Origin: Acetobacteraceae bacterium
Lineage (GTDB): Bacteria; Pseudomonadota; Alphaproteobacteria; Acetobacterales; Acetobacteraceae
Assembly (NCBI GenBank): GCA_031291795.1
Contig: JARLIJ010000272.1
Span: forward strand, 1 to 64,000
Direction of reading: 5' to 3'
Length of the DNA stretch: 64,000 bases
In this document: positions 43,976 through 53,538 of the stretch, in pieces
How the letters are laid out: every line of letters starts with the position of its first letter
How positions within the stretch are numbered: position 1 is the stretch's first letter
Position numbers and translations under genes: made by a program
Notes under the pieces: generated by a model
What the model saw: only the letters and a program-made list of their open reading frames with translations
Told to the model about the DNA's origin: nothing
Databases searched by the model: none

Positions 43976-44038
43976 CGCTTTAGCGTTTGGTGTCGCGGCG
44001 CAAGCTGCCCAATTGGACTTTGTCTCAAATCCCCGCGG
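43976..44038 (-). promoter_or_regulatory. SAM-II riboswitch upstream of metNIQ
   Basis: On the minus strand, GGGGATTTGAGAC opens the element, followed by a hairpin region, then GCAGCTTGCGCCGCGAC, then ACCAAACGCTAAAGC. These match the compact SAM-II (metA motif) pattern of alphaproteobacteria: GATTTG, TTGC..CGCG, AAA..GCTAAA forming an H-type pseudoknot. It lies about 130 bases upstream of metN. SAM binding is expected to hide a ribosome site and lower methionine uptake. The sequence match is by eye; Rfam RF00521 would test it. Confidence 0.8.
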
Positions 44039-44040
44039 CC

Positions 44041-44555
44041 CCGGCTCACCGCCAGGGCGTGGCGGGAATATGGCCCGACCAGAGCGTTGTCAAGCCGGAT
44101 ACTTTCGGTTGCAACTCTCAACAGGAACGAGACGTGGTCGGGAAAATTCGGACGATCGATGCGCCGATTTCCCGCCCGCGCGCGGCCGGGATATTGCGGC
44201 TCAAGGGAGGGGCAAGAATAGAAAAATTTGGCGGCACGACGACAGTCGGAACCGAATCTATCCAAGCCGCCCCATGGCCCAACCGAGCGGGACCACCTCA
44301 GTGGCGATGCGAGGCTGACCGAGACATGCAGTGCCGCGGTGCCAGGTCTGAAGTTGACTGGCTCCTGTGACGTTGCCGCGGGCCCGGGTGATTGCGGGCG
44401 GGTAGTGCGGCGGTGTCTTGGGCATCTGCCGAGCCTCCTGCGAAAGCCTGGGAAGCTCGCCAGGGCGAGCCAGCTTCAGCGTCACTCAAGTGCTTTCCCT
44501 GCCCACTTTCGTGCGGGCGATTGCTGTGCAGGACGGCGTCGCGCATGATGACGAC
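44041..44555. other. Intergenic region between metN leader and dut
   Basis: About 515 bases. It must hold divergent promoters for metNIQ and dut. Short open frames exist on both strands, but none has a ribosome site or recognisable motif. No repeat stands out. Confidence 0.45.
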
Positions 44556-45005
44556 ATGACCATTCCGATTCCGGTGCAGCGCCTGCCGCATGCCGAGGGC
44601 TTGTCGCTGCCAGTCTATGCGACGGCCGGAGCGGCCGGCATGGACCTGCTGGCTGCGGTGCGGGAGCCGCTGACGATTGCACCGGGCGCGCGGGCGCTGG
44701 TGCCGACCGGCCTGATGATCGCCTTACCGCCCGGCTATGAGTTGCAGGTGCGTCCGCGTTCCGGCCTGGCGTTGCGCCATGGCATCGTGCTGCCGAACAG
44801 CCCGGGCACCATAGATGAGGACTACCGCGGCGAGGTCCAGGTGATCGTGATGAACGCCGGCGACGCGCCGTTCGTGATCGAGCGCGGTGCGCGGATCGCG
44901 CAGGCGGTGCTGTCGCCTGTCGTCCGGGCACGGTGGCAGCCGGTCGAAAGCCTCGATGCGACCGAGCGGAATACCGGCGGGTTCGGTAGCACCGGCGTGG
45001 CCTGA
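44556..45005 (+). CDS. dut: dUTP diphosphatase
   Basis: 149 aa from ATG 44556 ([20 protein letters not shown]). All five trimeric dUTPase motifs are visible: [13 protein letters not shown] (1), [13 protein letters not shown] (2), [20 protein letters not shown] (3), [13 protein letters not shown] (4) and [10 protein letters not shown] (5). It hydrolyses dUTP to dUMP, keeping uracil out of DNA and feeding thymidylate synthesis. The open frame extends 46 codons upstream without a domain; the internal ATG matches the family start. Confidence 0.95.
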   Translation: MTIPIPVQRLPHAEGLSLPVYATAGAAGMDLLAAVREPLTIAPGARALVPTGLMIALPPGYELQVRPRSGLALRHGIVLPNSPGTIDEDYRGEVQVIVMNAGDAPFVIERGARIAQAVLSPVVRARWQPVESLDATERNTGGFGSTGVA

Positions 45006-45194
45006 ACCGGGCGTCGCGTGCGTCCGCGTGGCCGTTGGGTCGCGGTGTGGCGCATCTGCGTCAGCTCGCGAACGATTGATCCGACACGATCGCTCAAGCG
45101 GCGAGCCGTTGCTGTATTGTAAATAGTGCATGTCGAATGTGCCGATAATCGGGGACCGATGACGTATCCGTCTCGGGAGCGGTGAGGAGCGACT

Positions 45195-45380
45195 ATGTCC
45201 GCACAGATTCTTCCACTGGGTCGTGCGTCGCATGATGGCGCCAACGGTGCTGCCGTGGCGGACGACCTGCAGGTGGGCGAGGACCGGCGGATGGCGCCGT
45301 CGCGCGGGATCGTGACGGGCATCCTGATCTCGTTGCCGGTCTGGGCGGTCGCCGGAGTGGTGATCTACCTGGTACTCTGA
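45195..45380 (+). CDS. Small single-pass membrane protein
   Basis: 61 aa, with AGGAG 8 bases before the ATG. The first 35 residues are polar (MSAQILPLGRASHDGANGAA); the last 24 form a membrane helix (GIVTGILISLPVWAVAGVVI). The topology suggests an N-in anchor with almost no periplasmic tail. No family recognised. It converges on the HtrA-like gene, 24 bp away. Confidence 0.6.
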   Translation: MSAQILPLGRASHDGANGAAVADDLQVGEDRRMAPSRGIVTGILISLPVWAVAGVVIYLVL

Positions 45381-45404
45381 CCGGCCGGACCAAGACCCCC
45401 GGAC

Positions 45405-46346
45405 TCAGGCCTCGGGCTGCGCCGCCACGACCAGCGGCATGGTGTGGATGGCGCCGTCGCGCAGCAATCTTACCTCGAGCCGGCGACCGATCCGCTCCGT
45501 GCTGACCACTGCCCGCAAGGCGTGCGAGCCGCTGACCGACTGGCCATCGAGCGCCAGCAGCACATCGCCGAGGCGCAGGCCTGCCTGGTCGGCGGGGCCG
45601 CGCGGGGTGATGCTGACCACCATGCGGCCCGAGGGCTGTCCCGCCAGTTGCCGCAGCATGTCGGGCAGGGTGGTCGGCTGCAGCGCCACGCCAAGCCAAC
45701 CGCGGCGGGCTGAGACCATGGCGACGGACGCCGCGCCGTTCGACGACATGCCAGCCGGTGGGTGCTCGATTGGGCGGGGCGGCTCGACGAAGCGCGCCAG
45801 GGCCTCATAGGGGATCACGACCGCCGCGCCCATGCGGTCGAGGCTGGCCATGCCCAGGAAGCTCCCGCTGGCGTCGATCACCGCACTGCCGGCGGCGAAG
45901 CGATCGCCCGGCAAGTCCAGCAGGATGGAGGTTCCACCGGGATTGCTCTGCGTGGCGCCAACCCGGTGGATGGCGGCAAGCCGGACCGTGGGCGTGGCAT
46001 CGAACGCCACCCCGACCACGATGACCAGGTGGCCTGTCACGGGCGGCGGCCCTGATGCGGGTGCGACGAACGGTTGGTTCGCCGGCACCTGGGGGGCGGT
46101 CAGCCGGAGCGCGGCGACACCGAGGTTGGCGTCGCGGCGGACCGGCGGCGCCTCGGTCAATCCGCCGCCCGGCAGCACCAGCGTGAAGCTGTCGAGGGCA
46201 GGGAGCGCCTGGTCGCAGGTCACCAGCAGATCCGCACGCCACCGTATCGCAGGCGCATGCCGGTTCGGCCCGGTGCGCACTGCGGCAAGCAGGGGCGCGG
46301 CAGCTTCCGTCATCGCTGCAATGGAGTCGGAAAGATGCGTGAACAC
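45405..46346 (-). CDS. HtrA-like protein with degenerate protease triad and PDZ domain
   Basis: 313 aa. The N-terminal 190 residues follow the trypsin-like S1C layout, but the catalytic positions are replaced. The His motif TNAHV reads VTCDQA (H to Q), the Asp motif DLALL reads GVAAL (D to G), and GNSGGP reads FAAGSAVID (S to A). The PDZ domain at about 215-305 is well kept (RGWLGVALQPTT, ITPRGPADQAGLRLGDVLLA, LDGQSVSGSHALR). No signal peptide is evident. Probably a non-proteolytic PDZ scaffold or peptide sensor. The residue alignment was made by eye. Confidence 0.72.
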   Translation of the reverse strand: MFTHLSDSIAAMTEAAAPLLAAVRTGPNRHAPAIRWRADLLVTCDQALPALDSFTLVLPGGGLTEAPPVRRDANLGVAALRLTAPQVPANQPFVAPASGPPPVTGHLVIVVGVAFDATPTVRLAAIHRVGATQSNPGGTSILLDLPGDRFAAGSAVIDASGSFLGMASLDRMGAAVVIPYEALARFVEPPRPIEHPPAGMSSNGAASVAMVSARRGWLGVALQPTTLPDMLRQLAGQPSGRMVVSITPRGPADQAGLRLGDVLLALDGQSVSGSHALRAVVSTERIGRRLEVRLLRDGAIHTMPLVVAAQPEA

Positions 46347-46459
46347 AGGCGCTATTCAGGATTCCGTAACATGCCGGGGGAGCTTACCGGGCCCACCAGG
46401 AATTTGCCATCGTTGCGTCGCCGAAAATGATGGTGCGCGGTCCCGCGAGGCAACGGGGA

Positions 46460-48103
46460 TCAGGTCGTGCGGTTGGCATAGATGTCTCCGTAATGGCTGC
46501 GCAGCGCCGTCTTCAGCAGCTTGCCGGTCGCGGTGTGCGGCAGGTCCGCCACCACCAGCACCAGGTCGGGCAGCCACCATTTCGCGACCTTGCCATCATA
46601 GATACGTAGCACAGACTCGGGATCGACCGTGTGCCCGGGCCGGGGTACGACCAGCAGCAATGGCCGCTCGTCCCATTTCGGGTGGCGCACGGCGATCACC
46701 GCGGCCTCGGCGACGTCGGGGTGGGAGACGGCGATGTTCTCCAGTGTGATGGAGCTGATCCATTCGCCGCCGGACTTGATGACATCCTTCGAGCGGTCGG
46801 TGATCTCCATGAAGCCGTCCGGGTCGATGGTGGCGACGTCGCCGGTGGCGAACCAGCCCTCGGCATCGAGCGCGCTGCCCGGTTCGTCGCCATAATAGGC
46901 GCAGGTGACCCAGGGGCCGCGTACCTTCAGGTCGCCGAACGCGACGCCGTCCCAGGGCAGTTCGCGGCCCGCGCCGTCGACGATCTTCATGTCGAGGCCC
47001 GGCAGGATGCGGCCCTGCTTCAGCATGTGGCGCACGGCCTCGGCCGGGCTCAGGCCCGCCTGGGCCGGCTTGGGCGCATTGTACGTCCCGACCGGCGACA
47101 GTTCGGTCATTCCCCAGCCATGCTCGACGGCCACGTTGTACTCGTCGCGAAACGCCTCGATCAGCAGGGGAGGGGCGGCCGACCCGCCGGTCATGATGCG
47201 CTGCACGCTGTGCAGCCGCTCGCCCGACATCCGCAGATGCTGGAGCAGGCCGAACCAGACGGTGGGGACGCCGCAGGTGAAGGTGACGCGTTCGTCGTTG
47301 AGCAGCTTCGCCATGCTGGCGCCGTCCAGGTGGCGGCCGGGCAGCACCAGTCCGGCCCCGCTCAGCGCCGCGGCATAGGGGATGCCCCAGGCATTGACGT
47401 GGAACATCGGCACCACCGGCAGCACGCGCGTGGTCGCGCGCAGGCACAGCACGTCGGGCATCGCGATGGCGTAGGCGTGCAGCGTGGTGGAGCGGTGGCT
47501 GTACAGCACGCCCTTGGGCCGGCCGGTGGTGCCCGAGGTGTAGCAGAGCGCGCTCGCCGTGCGCTCATCGAAGGTGGGCCAGGCATAGTCGTCGGCGGCG
47601 GCATCGATCAGCGTGTCGTAGCTGTGCAGCGCCATGCCGGGCGCCAGCGTCATCTCCGGCATGGTGGCTGCGTCGCACATCATCACCACCGCCTGCACCG
47701 TGTCGCGGATCTTCGGCGCGATCGCGCAGATCAGCGGCGCGAAGCTCACATCGACGAACAGCACCCGGTCGCCGGCATGGGTGATGATGTACGCGATGTC
47801 GTCGGGATGCAGCCGCGGATTGATGGTGTGGCAGATCGCCTGCATGCCGGGGGCGGCATAGTAGACCTCCAGGTGGCGATAGCCGTTCCAGGCGAGCGTG
47901 CCGACGCGGTCGCCCTCACCCACGCCCAGGCCCTGAAGGACGCGGACCAGCCGGCGGGCGCGCCGCTCGGCGTCGGCCCAGCTGTAGCGGTGGGTGGTGT
48001 TCTCGTGGGTGCGGGACACGATTTCACCCGCGGCGTGATGGCGCGCCGCATGGGTCAGCAGCGACGAGATCATCAGCGCATGCGGCTGCATCAGTCCCAG
48101 CAT
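46460..48103 (-). CDS. Long-chain fatty-acid--CoA ligase family protein
   Basis: 547 aa. [20 protein letters not shown] (about 188-207) is the AMP-binding P-loop. [71 protein letters not shown] and [14 protein letters not shown] (catalytic Lys) follow in order. VNAWG is typical of medium/long-chain acyl-CoA synthetases (DitJ/AlkK-like). Distinct from the ligase at 23-24.5 kb. It is divergent from the SDR pair, with 91 bp between starts. Confidence 0.9.
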   Translation of the reverse strand: MLGLMQPHALMISSLLTHAARHHAAGEIVSRTHENTTHRYSWADAERRARRLVRVLQGLGVGEGDRVGTLAWNGYRHLEVYYAAPGMQAICHTINPRLHPDDIAYIITHAGDRVLFVDVSFAPLICAIAPKIRDTVQAVVMMCDAATMPEMTLAPGMALHSYDTLIDAAADDYAWPTFDERTASALCYTSGTTGRPKGVLYSHRSTTLHAYAIAMPDVLCLRATTRVLPVVPMFHVNAWGIPYAAALSGAGLVLPGRHLDGASMAKLLNDERVTFTCGVPTVWFGLLQHLRMSGERLHSVQRIMTGGSAAPPLLIEAFRDEYNVAVEHGWGMTELSPVGTYNAPKPAQAGLSPAEAVRHMLKQGRILPGLDMKIVDGAGRELPWDGVAFGDLKVRGPWVTCAYYGDEPGSALDAEGWFATGDVATIDPDGFMEITDRSKDVIKSGGEWISSITLENIAVSHPDVAEAAVIAVRHPKWDERPLLLVVPRPGHTVDPESVLRIYDGKVAKWWLPDLVLVVADLPHTATGKLLKTALRSHYGDIYANRTT

Positions 48104-48194
48104 CGAACGTCACCCCCGGCCGCGCGGCATTGTGCCGCGTCATGTGGGTGCGGATGATACGGCAATGGGGTCAGAACAGAAGAGGGAAGCACGC

Positions 48195-48941
48195 ATGCAG
48201 CCTGTCATGATCGTCACCGGCGGCAGCCAGGGGATCGGTGCCGCGGTCGCACGCCTGGCCGGGATGCGCGGCTATGCGGTTGCGCTGAGCTACCAGAGCA
48301 ACCGGGCGATGGCCGAGGCCGTGGTGGCGGACATCGCCGCAGGGGGCGGGCGGGCCATCGCGGTGCAGGCGGAAATGGCCGACGAGACCGCGATCCTGGC
48401 GCTGTTCCAGCATGTGGACCGCGAGCTCGGGCGGCTGACCGCGCTGGTGAACAACGCCGGCGGCCCGGGTCCCACCGGCAAGATCGACCAGATCACCACC
48501 GCGGTGCTCGATCAGGTGATGGCCGTGAACGTGCGTGCACCGTTCCTGACGATCCGCGAGGCGGTGGCCCGCATGGCGACCGACCGGGGCGGGCAGGGCG
48601 GCGCGATCGTCAATGTCTCGTCCCGCGCGGCAGAGATCGGCGGTGCGGGCGAGTGGATCCACTACGCCGCCTCGAAGGGGGCGCTCGACAGCCTGACGAT
48701 CGGGGCGGCGAAGGAACTCGCGCTGCGCGGCATTCGGGTGAATGCGGTCAGCCCCGGCCTGATCGAGACCGACCTGCACGCGCGGGCCGGCCTGCCGGAG
48801 CGGGTGGAGCGAATGAAGGGCGGCGTGCCGATGGGCCGCTCCGGCAGCGCCGAGGAAGTGGCCCACGCGGTGCTCTGGTTACTTTCCGACGAAGCGTCCT
48901 ACATCACAGGCGGCATCCTGCCAGTCTCCGGGGGACGGTAA
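48195..48941 (+). CDS. SDR family oxidoreductase (classical)
   Basis: 248 aa from ATG 48195. MIVTGGSQGIGAAVARLAGM is the TGxxxGIG cofactor motif; NNAGGPGPTGKI the NNAG motif. The active site is Ser in IVNVSSRAAEIG with WIHYAASKGALDSLTIGAAK (YxxxK). The C-terminus PMGRSGSAEEVAHAVLWLLS and SYITGGILPVSGGR is typical. It overlaps the next SDR gene by one base. Substrate unknown; glucose- or 3-oxoacyl-type reductases share this pattern. Confidence 0.9.
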   Translation: MQPVMIVTGGSQGIGAAVARLAGMRGYAVALSYQSNRAMAEAVVADIAAGGGRAIAVQAEMADETAILALFQHVDRELGRLTALVNNAGGPGPTGKIDQITTAVLDQVMAVNVRAPFLTIREAVARMATDRGGQGGAIVNVSSRAAEIGGAGEWIHYAASKGALDSLTIGAAKELALRGIRVNAVSPGLIETDLHARAGLPERVERMKGGVPMGRSGSAEEVAHAVLWLLSDEASYITGGILPVSGGR

Positions 48942-49633
48942 TGGAATTGAAAACGGCGTTGATCGTCGGCGTGGGCAGCGGCCTGAGCGCCTCGCTGGCG
49001 CGGCTGTTCGCCAAACAGGGGCTGCAGGTGGCGCTCGCCTCGCGCGATCCCGACAAGCTGGCGAAGCTGGCGGAGGAGACCGCCGCCGTCACCTTCGCCT
49101 GCGAGGCCACGGAACCCGAGGAGGTGGCGGCGCTGTTCGAGGTGGTGGTCGCCACCGTCGGCGTGCCGGACATCGTCGTCTACAACGCCAGTGCCCGGGC
49201 GCGCGGCCCGATCGAGACGCTGGATCCGGCGGAGGTCGCCCGCGCGATCGCGGTCAGCGGCTATGGCGGCTTCCTGGTCACCCAGCAGGCGGTGCGACAT
49301 ATGCTGGCGCGTGGGTCGGGGGTGATCCTGCTGACCGGTGCCTCGGCCAGCGTGAAGGGCTATCCGAACTCCTCGGCCTTCGCGATGGGCAAGTTCGCGC
49401 TGCGTGGCCTGGCGCAGAGCGCCGCGCGCGAACTGGCGCCCAAGGGCATCCACGTCGCCCATTTCGTCATCGACGGCGGCATCCGCGCGGCCGGGCGCCC
49501 CGATCCGGCGGACAGTCCGGACAGCACGCTCGATCCGGATGCGATCGCGGAAAGCTATTGGCACGTCGCGACCCAGAAGCCTTCCGCCTGGACCTGGGAG
49601 GTGGAGCTGCGCCCCTGGGTGGAGCGGTTCTGA
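48941..49633 (+). CDS. SDR family protein with Tyr-to-Phe active site
   Basis: 230 aa from ATG 48941. The cofactor motif reads TALIVGVGSGLSASLARLFA and the middle motif VYNASARARGPIE instead of NNAG. The catalytic segment is LTGASASVKGYPNSSAFAMG followed by KFAL: the YxxxK tyrosine is Phe while Ser and Lys remain. GLAQSAARELAPKGIHVAHF and VIDGGI follow as in a recognisable subgroup of SDRs. Either catalysis is altered or it is non-enzymatic. Coupled to the preceding SDR (TAATG). Confidence 0.8.
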   Translation: MELKTALIVGVGSGLSASLARLFAKQGLQVALASRDPDKLAKLAEETAAVTFACEATEPEEVAALFEVVVATVGVPDIVVYNASARARGPIETLDPAEVARAIAVSGYGGFLVTQQAVRHMLARGSGVILLTGASASVKGYPNSSAFAMGKFALRGLAQSAARELAPKGIHVAHFVIDGGIRAAGRPDPADSPDSTLDPDAIAESYWHVATQKPSAWTWEVELRPWVERF

Positions 49634-49696
49634 CCCGCTTGCGACACCCCGTATCCCGCCGCAGACTGGCGGGATCGCTCAAGGAGGAATGTGACG

Positions 49697-50023
49697 ATGC
49701 TGCGTGAACTGCGGATTTACGAGGCTGTTCCTGGCCGGCTGCCCGACCTGCTGAAGCGCTTCGAAACCATCACCCTGAAAATCTGGGAAAAGCACGGCAT
49801 CAAGCAGGCCGGCTTCTGGACGACGGTGATCGGGGAGTCGAACCAGACCCTGTATTACATGGTGGAGTGGAACTCGCTGGCCGAGCGGGAGACGAAGTGG
49901 AACGCGTTCGCCGCCGATCCGGAGTGGCTGGCCGCCCGTGCACAGACCGAGGCGAACGGCGCGATCGTTGCGAACGTAAAGAACTTCATCGTCGCGCCCA
50001 CGTCGTTCTCGGCAGTGAAGTAG
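49697..50023 (+). CDS. NIPSNAP family protein
   Basis: 108 aa from ATG 49697. A strong AAGGAGG lies 10 bases upstream; the in-frame GTG at 49691 is too close to it. MLRELRIYEAVPGRLPDLLK, RFETITLKIWEKHGIKQAGF and YYMVEWNSLAERETKWNAF are the ferredoxin-like NIPSNAP pattern. Bacterial members are small dimeric alpha/beta-barrel proteins of mostly unknown role. It follows the SDR pair by 63 bp and may be cotranscribed. Confidence 0.87.
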   Translation: MLRELRIYEAVPGRLPDLLKRFETITLKIWEKHGIKQAGFWTTVIGESNQTLYYMVEWNSLAERETKWNAFAADPEWLAARAQTEANGAIVANVKNFIVAPTSFSAVK

Positions 50024-50071
50024 CGGCTGGCCGGCGGGGGCGCCGCGGATTGGGCTGCGGCCGCCCCCGTC

Positions 50072-50163
50072 GTGTCATGCCCGCGTTCGGCGCGGGCAGC
50101 CACGGCCTTTGATGCATGCACCGCTGCAAGCCGTGGTCCCCAGGCCAAGCCCGGGGATGACAC
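50072..50163. repeat. Inverted repeat in intergenic gap
   Basis: CGTGTCATGCCCGCG at the left and CCCGGGGATGACACG at the right are complementary at their ends. Inside lie a CCGCG..CGCGG type hairpin and AGCCACGGC..GCCGTGG. It lies between the convergent NIPSNAP and cyclase genes, so it may stop transcription from both. Confidence 0.6.
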
Positions 50164-50214
50164 GGAGGCGGGGCTGGGGCCGCGCGCTCACCCCATCGCC
50201 GGCCGGACCGCGCG

Positions 50215-53200
50215 CTACCGGCAGCCTTCGCGTGCCAGTACCTCATTCGGTTTGCACCGATCCGGAACCAGCGAAGCGGCCTCGATGAAATCGGGCAGGG
50301 AGCGGCCTTCGTTGAACCAGGTGCAGAGCGGCACCAGCAGGGCCGACGCGGCCTCGGTGTCCCCCGCCGCCATCATGCGCTGTGCCAGATCGCGCGCGAT
50401 CCGCAGTTCCCACAGGCGGGCGCCCTGGCTGCGCGCGAGGTCCAGGGCCTGTTCCAGCCGCGCGGTCGCCTCCTCCGATCCGTCCGGCATGAAGCGCGCC
50501 TCCAGCCGCATGATCTCGGCCTCGCACCAGCGCTCGCCAGCCAGCCGCACCAGCTCCGCTGCACGTTCCAGCAGCCGCTGCGCGGTCGCATGGTCCCCCA
50601 GATCCCAGCTCACGTCCGCCGCCGCCGCCATCATGTAAGGCAGCATGGCCCAGGTCTTCGCCGCGTCGAGCTGATCCAGCGCAAGCAGCATCCGCTTGTG
50701 TTCGGCGGCATCGAAACCGGCGTGCAAACGTGCCCAGCTTTCGAACAGCGCGCCCTCCGGGCCGCCCAGGAACGTCTCATACTCGACGGTGACCTCCAGC
50801 AGCCGGCCGGCCAGGCGGCCCACCCGCTCCACGTCGCGTGTCAGCGTGTGCTGGATGCAGGCACGGCGCAGGCTGAACACCACACTGATGGCGTGGTGCA
50901 GCGCCTCGGCGTGGTCCAGGCCGCGCTGCTCGACCACCCGGCCCTCGCCCGGGTACCCCATCACCGTCAGGCAGATGCCAAGGAACGCGCAGCTCGCGAC
51001 CAGCGGATCGCGTGGCGTGTCGGCGGCGGCGCCACCATCCTGGGTCACGTCGTACAGCCGCAGCAGGTTCTCATAGGCCCGGCGTGCCTCGGCGAACCGG
51101 CCCAGCAGCAGGTAGGCGCTGCCGCTGACGCGCTCGCCAAGGACAATGGCGCGTCGGTTCCCGGTGCGCGCACCCAGGTCGAGGATTTCATTGGCGTAGC
51201 CAACGACGATCTCGGGTTCGGCATGGGTGAAATGGTAGACCTGCAGCCCGTACAGGATCGGCATCAGCAGGTCGTTCTCGCCCAGTTCGAGGCATAGCGC
51301 GCGGGCCCGTTCGAACGCGGCATGGCCCTCCTCGGACGAGGAGCCCACGGTGTCGATCAACCCGCGCCCGAGGGCGGTCTGCAGCTGCAACTCGCGCCGC
51401 CGCGTCTGCGGCGTGTCCGGCAACCCCTCCAGCAAGCCAAGGCCGCGGCGCAGGTGGCTCACCATTTCCGCCGCCGCCGAACGGGCCATCGCCTGTTCGG
51501 CGGCGCGCAGGTGATGGTCGACGGCGCGGTCGGCGACCCCGGCGGCGGCGTAGTGATACGCCAGGATTTCCGGCTCCGTGGAGTCCGAGGCCTCGCGCTC
51601 CAGCGCTTCGGCGGCCTGCAGATGCAGGGACCGGCGGCGGTCGCGCAGCAACGACGCATAGGCTGCGTCCTGCACCAAAGCGTGGCGGAAGCTGTAGACG
51701 ACATGCGGTTCGCGCCCGATCTCCACCAGCAGATCGGCGTCGATCAGCGCCCGCAGGCCGGCGCGCAACTGGCCGTCCGGCGTGCCGAACACCGACTGGA
51801 AGGTTTCGAACGAGAAGTCCCGGCCAATCACCGCGCCCATCTGGGCGACTTCCTTGCCGCCGGCGAGCCGGTCGAGCCGCGCGGTCAGCGAGGCGTGCAG
51901 CGAACTGGGCACCACCACCGAACCGGTGCGGTTGCCGCCCGATCCATTATGGTCCTGCGGCCGGTCGGCGCCGCTTTCCAGCATGGTGCGGGCGAGTTCC
52001 TCGACGAACAGCGGCACGCCGTCGGCATGCGCCAGGATCTGGTCCGCCACCGCCTTCGGCAGCCGTCGCAGGCCGGTCACTTCGTCGATCAGAGTCGCGG
52101 CCTGGGTGCGATCCAGCCGGGAGAGCAGTTGCTGGCGAACCGGCGGCTGGTCAACCCAGGCCGGCGGCGGAACCGGGCGGGTGGTCACCACCAGCAGCAC
52201 ACGCATGCTGCCGATCCGCTCCACCAACCGCTCCAGCAGCTCCAGGGTCGTGGCGTCTGCCCAGTGCATGTCTTCGAGCACCACCAGGATGGGCCGCGTG
52301 CGCGCCAGCGTGGTGAGCTGGCCCAGGATCGCCTCGAAGGTGCGCTCCTTGCGCCGTGCGGGGGTCAGCCGTTGCAGCCCGGCCTCGCGCGTGGGCAGCC
52401 CCATCAGGTCGGCAAAGGCGTCCTTTTCCTCGGGCGAGGCGCGGCTGATCGCGAGCATGGCATCCAGCTTGCGCAGCCTGGTGGCGGCATCGTCGTCGCG
52501 CCCGAACCGCGCGGCGCGGGCGATCTGCGCGATCACCGGATGGAGCGCGCTGTCCTGGTAATGCGGCGAGCAGAGGTAGCGCAGCCGCAGATGCGGCTCG
52601 TCGTGCAGCCGCTCTTCGAGGGCTGCGGTCAGGCGCGACTTGCCGATGCCGGCTTCCCCGCTCAGCAGCACGACGCGCCCGTGGCTGCCATCGGCGTCGT
52701 CCCAGGAATGCAGCAGCAGCTCCAGTTCGGCGTCCCGTCCGAGCAGGGCAAGGCCGCGACCGGTACGGAGTGCCTCGAAGCGGCTGTCGATCTGGCTTTC
52801 GCGCAGCACGGTCCAGGTCGGCACTGGCGTCGAATAGCCCTTCAGCAGCGCGGCGCCGCGTTCCACGCAATCGAACAGGCCCCCGATCAGGTTGCGTGTG
52901 CCCGTTCCGATGACGACGGTACCCGGGTCGGCGAGCCCCTGGAGGCGAGCCGCGAGATTGGGCGTGTCGCCGACGATGGTCTGCTCGCGTGACGCCCCGG
53001 CCCCGATCTCGTCGCCCACGACGACGAGGCCGGTTGCGATTCCGACGCGGGTGGCGAGGCGGCCGGCTGGTCCGGCGGGGGTGTCGAGCAGGCTGACGGC
53101 TGCGGTGATGGCCAACCCCGCGCGCACCGCGCGTTCGGCGTCGTCCTCATGCGCGGCGGGGTAGCCGAAATAGACCAACACGCCGTCGCCCATGTAGCGG

Positions 53201-53538
53201 GCGATGTAGCCCCCGAATCGCGCGACGACCTGGGTGACGCACCCGTGATAGGCTGTGATAACCTCACGCAGGTCTTCCGGGTCGAGCCGGGTGCCAAGGA
53301 CGGTGGAGTCGACCATGTCGCAGAACATGACGGTGACCTGGCGGCGTTCGGCGACCGGCTTCGCGGGCGTCTGGCCGGCTTGGCCACGCGCGGCCGACGT
53401 TCCGCAGTCGCTGCAGAACGCGTTGCCGGGCGCGTTTGCGGCACCGCACCCGGCGCATAGCCATGGCAATGCGGCTCCGCACTCGCCGCAGAATCGATTG
53501 CGTCCTGGAGCGGTCGCTCCACAGCGCGGGCAGTCCAT
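50215..53538 (-). CDS. Zinc-ribbon / class III cyclase / AAA ATPase / TPR regulator
   Basis: 1107 aa. Two zinc ribbons at residues 1-46 (CPRCGATAPGRNRFCGECG; CAGCGAANAPGNAFCSDCG). Class III nucleotidyl cyclase domain at about 65-240 (VTVMFCDMVDSTVLG with a metal Asp, IARYMGDGVLVYFGYP with the second Asp, VGIATGLVVVGDEIG). A NACHT/AAA-like ATPase follows from about 270 (VVLLSGEAGIGKSRLTAALE, Walker A; ILVVLEDMHWADATTLELLE, Walker B). The C-terminal 500 residues are helical TPR-like repeats. Members of this architecture are frequent in rhizobia and relatives; signal and output are unknown. Monocistronic. Confidence 0.9.
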   Translation of the reverse strand: MDCPRCGATAPGRNRFCGECGAALPWLCAGCGAANAPGNAFCSDCGTSAARGQAGQTPAKPVAERRQVTVMFCDMVDSTVLGTRLDPEDLREVITAYHGCVTQVVARFGGYIARYMGDGVLVYFGYPAAHEDDAERAVRAGLAITAAVSLLDTPAGPAGRLATRVGIATGLVVVGDEIGAGASREQTIVGDTPNLAARLQGLADPGTVVIGTGTRNLIGGLFDCVERGAALLKGYSTPVPTWTVLRESQIDSRFEALRTGRGLALLGRDAELELLLHSWDDADGSHGRVVLLSGEAGIGKSRLTAALEERLHDEPHLRLRYLCSPHYQDSALHPVIAQIARAARFGRDDDAATRLRKLDAMLAISRASPEEKDAFADLMGLPTREAGLQRLTPARRKERTFEAILGQLTTLARTRPILVVLEDMHWADATTLELLERLVERIGSMRVLLVVTTRPVPPPAWVDQPPVRQQLLSRLDRTQAATLIDEVTGLRRLPKAVADQILAHADGVPLFVEELARTMLESGADRPQDHNGSGGNRTGSVVVPSSLHASLTARLDRLAGGKEVAQMGAVIGRDFSFETFQSVFGTPDGQLRAGLRALIDADLLVEIGREPHVVYSFRHALVQDAAYASLLRDRRRSLHLQAAEALEREASDSTEPEILAYHYAAAGVADRAVDHHLRAAEQAMARSAAAEMVSHLRRGLGLLEGLPDTPQTRRRELQLQTALGRGLIDTVGSSSEEGHAAFERARALCLELGENDLLMPILYGLQVYHFTHAEPEIVVGYANEILDLGARTGNRRAIVLGERVSGSAYLLLGRFAEARRAYENLLRLYDVTQDGGAAADTPRDPLVASCAFLGICLTVMGYPGEGRVVEQRGLDHAEALHHAISVVFSLRRACIQHTLTRDVERVGRLAGRLLEVTVEYETFLGGPEGALFESWARLHAGFDAAEHKRMLLALDQLDAAKTWAMLPYMMAAAADVSWDLGDHATAQRLLERAAELVRLAGERWCEAEIMRLEARFMPDGSEEATARLEQALDLARSQGARLWELRIARDLAQRMMAAGDTEAASALLVPLCTWFNEGRSLPDFIEAASLVPDRCKPNEVLAREGCR

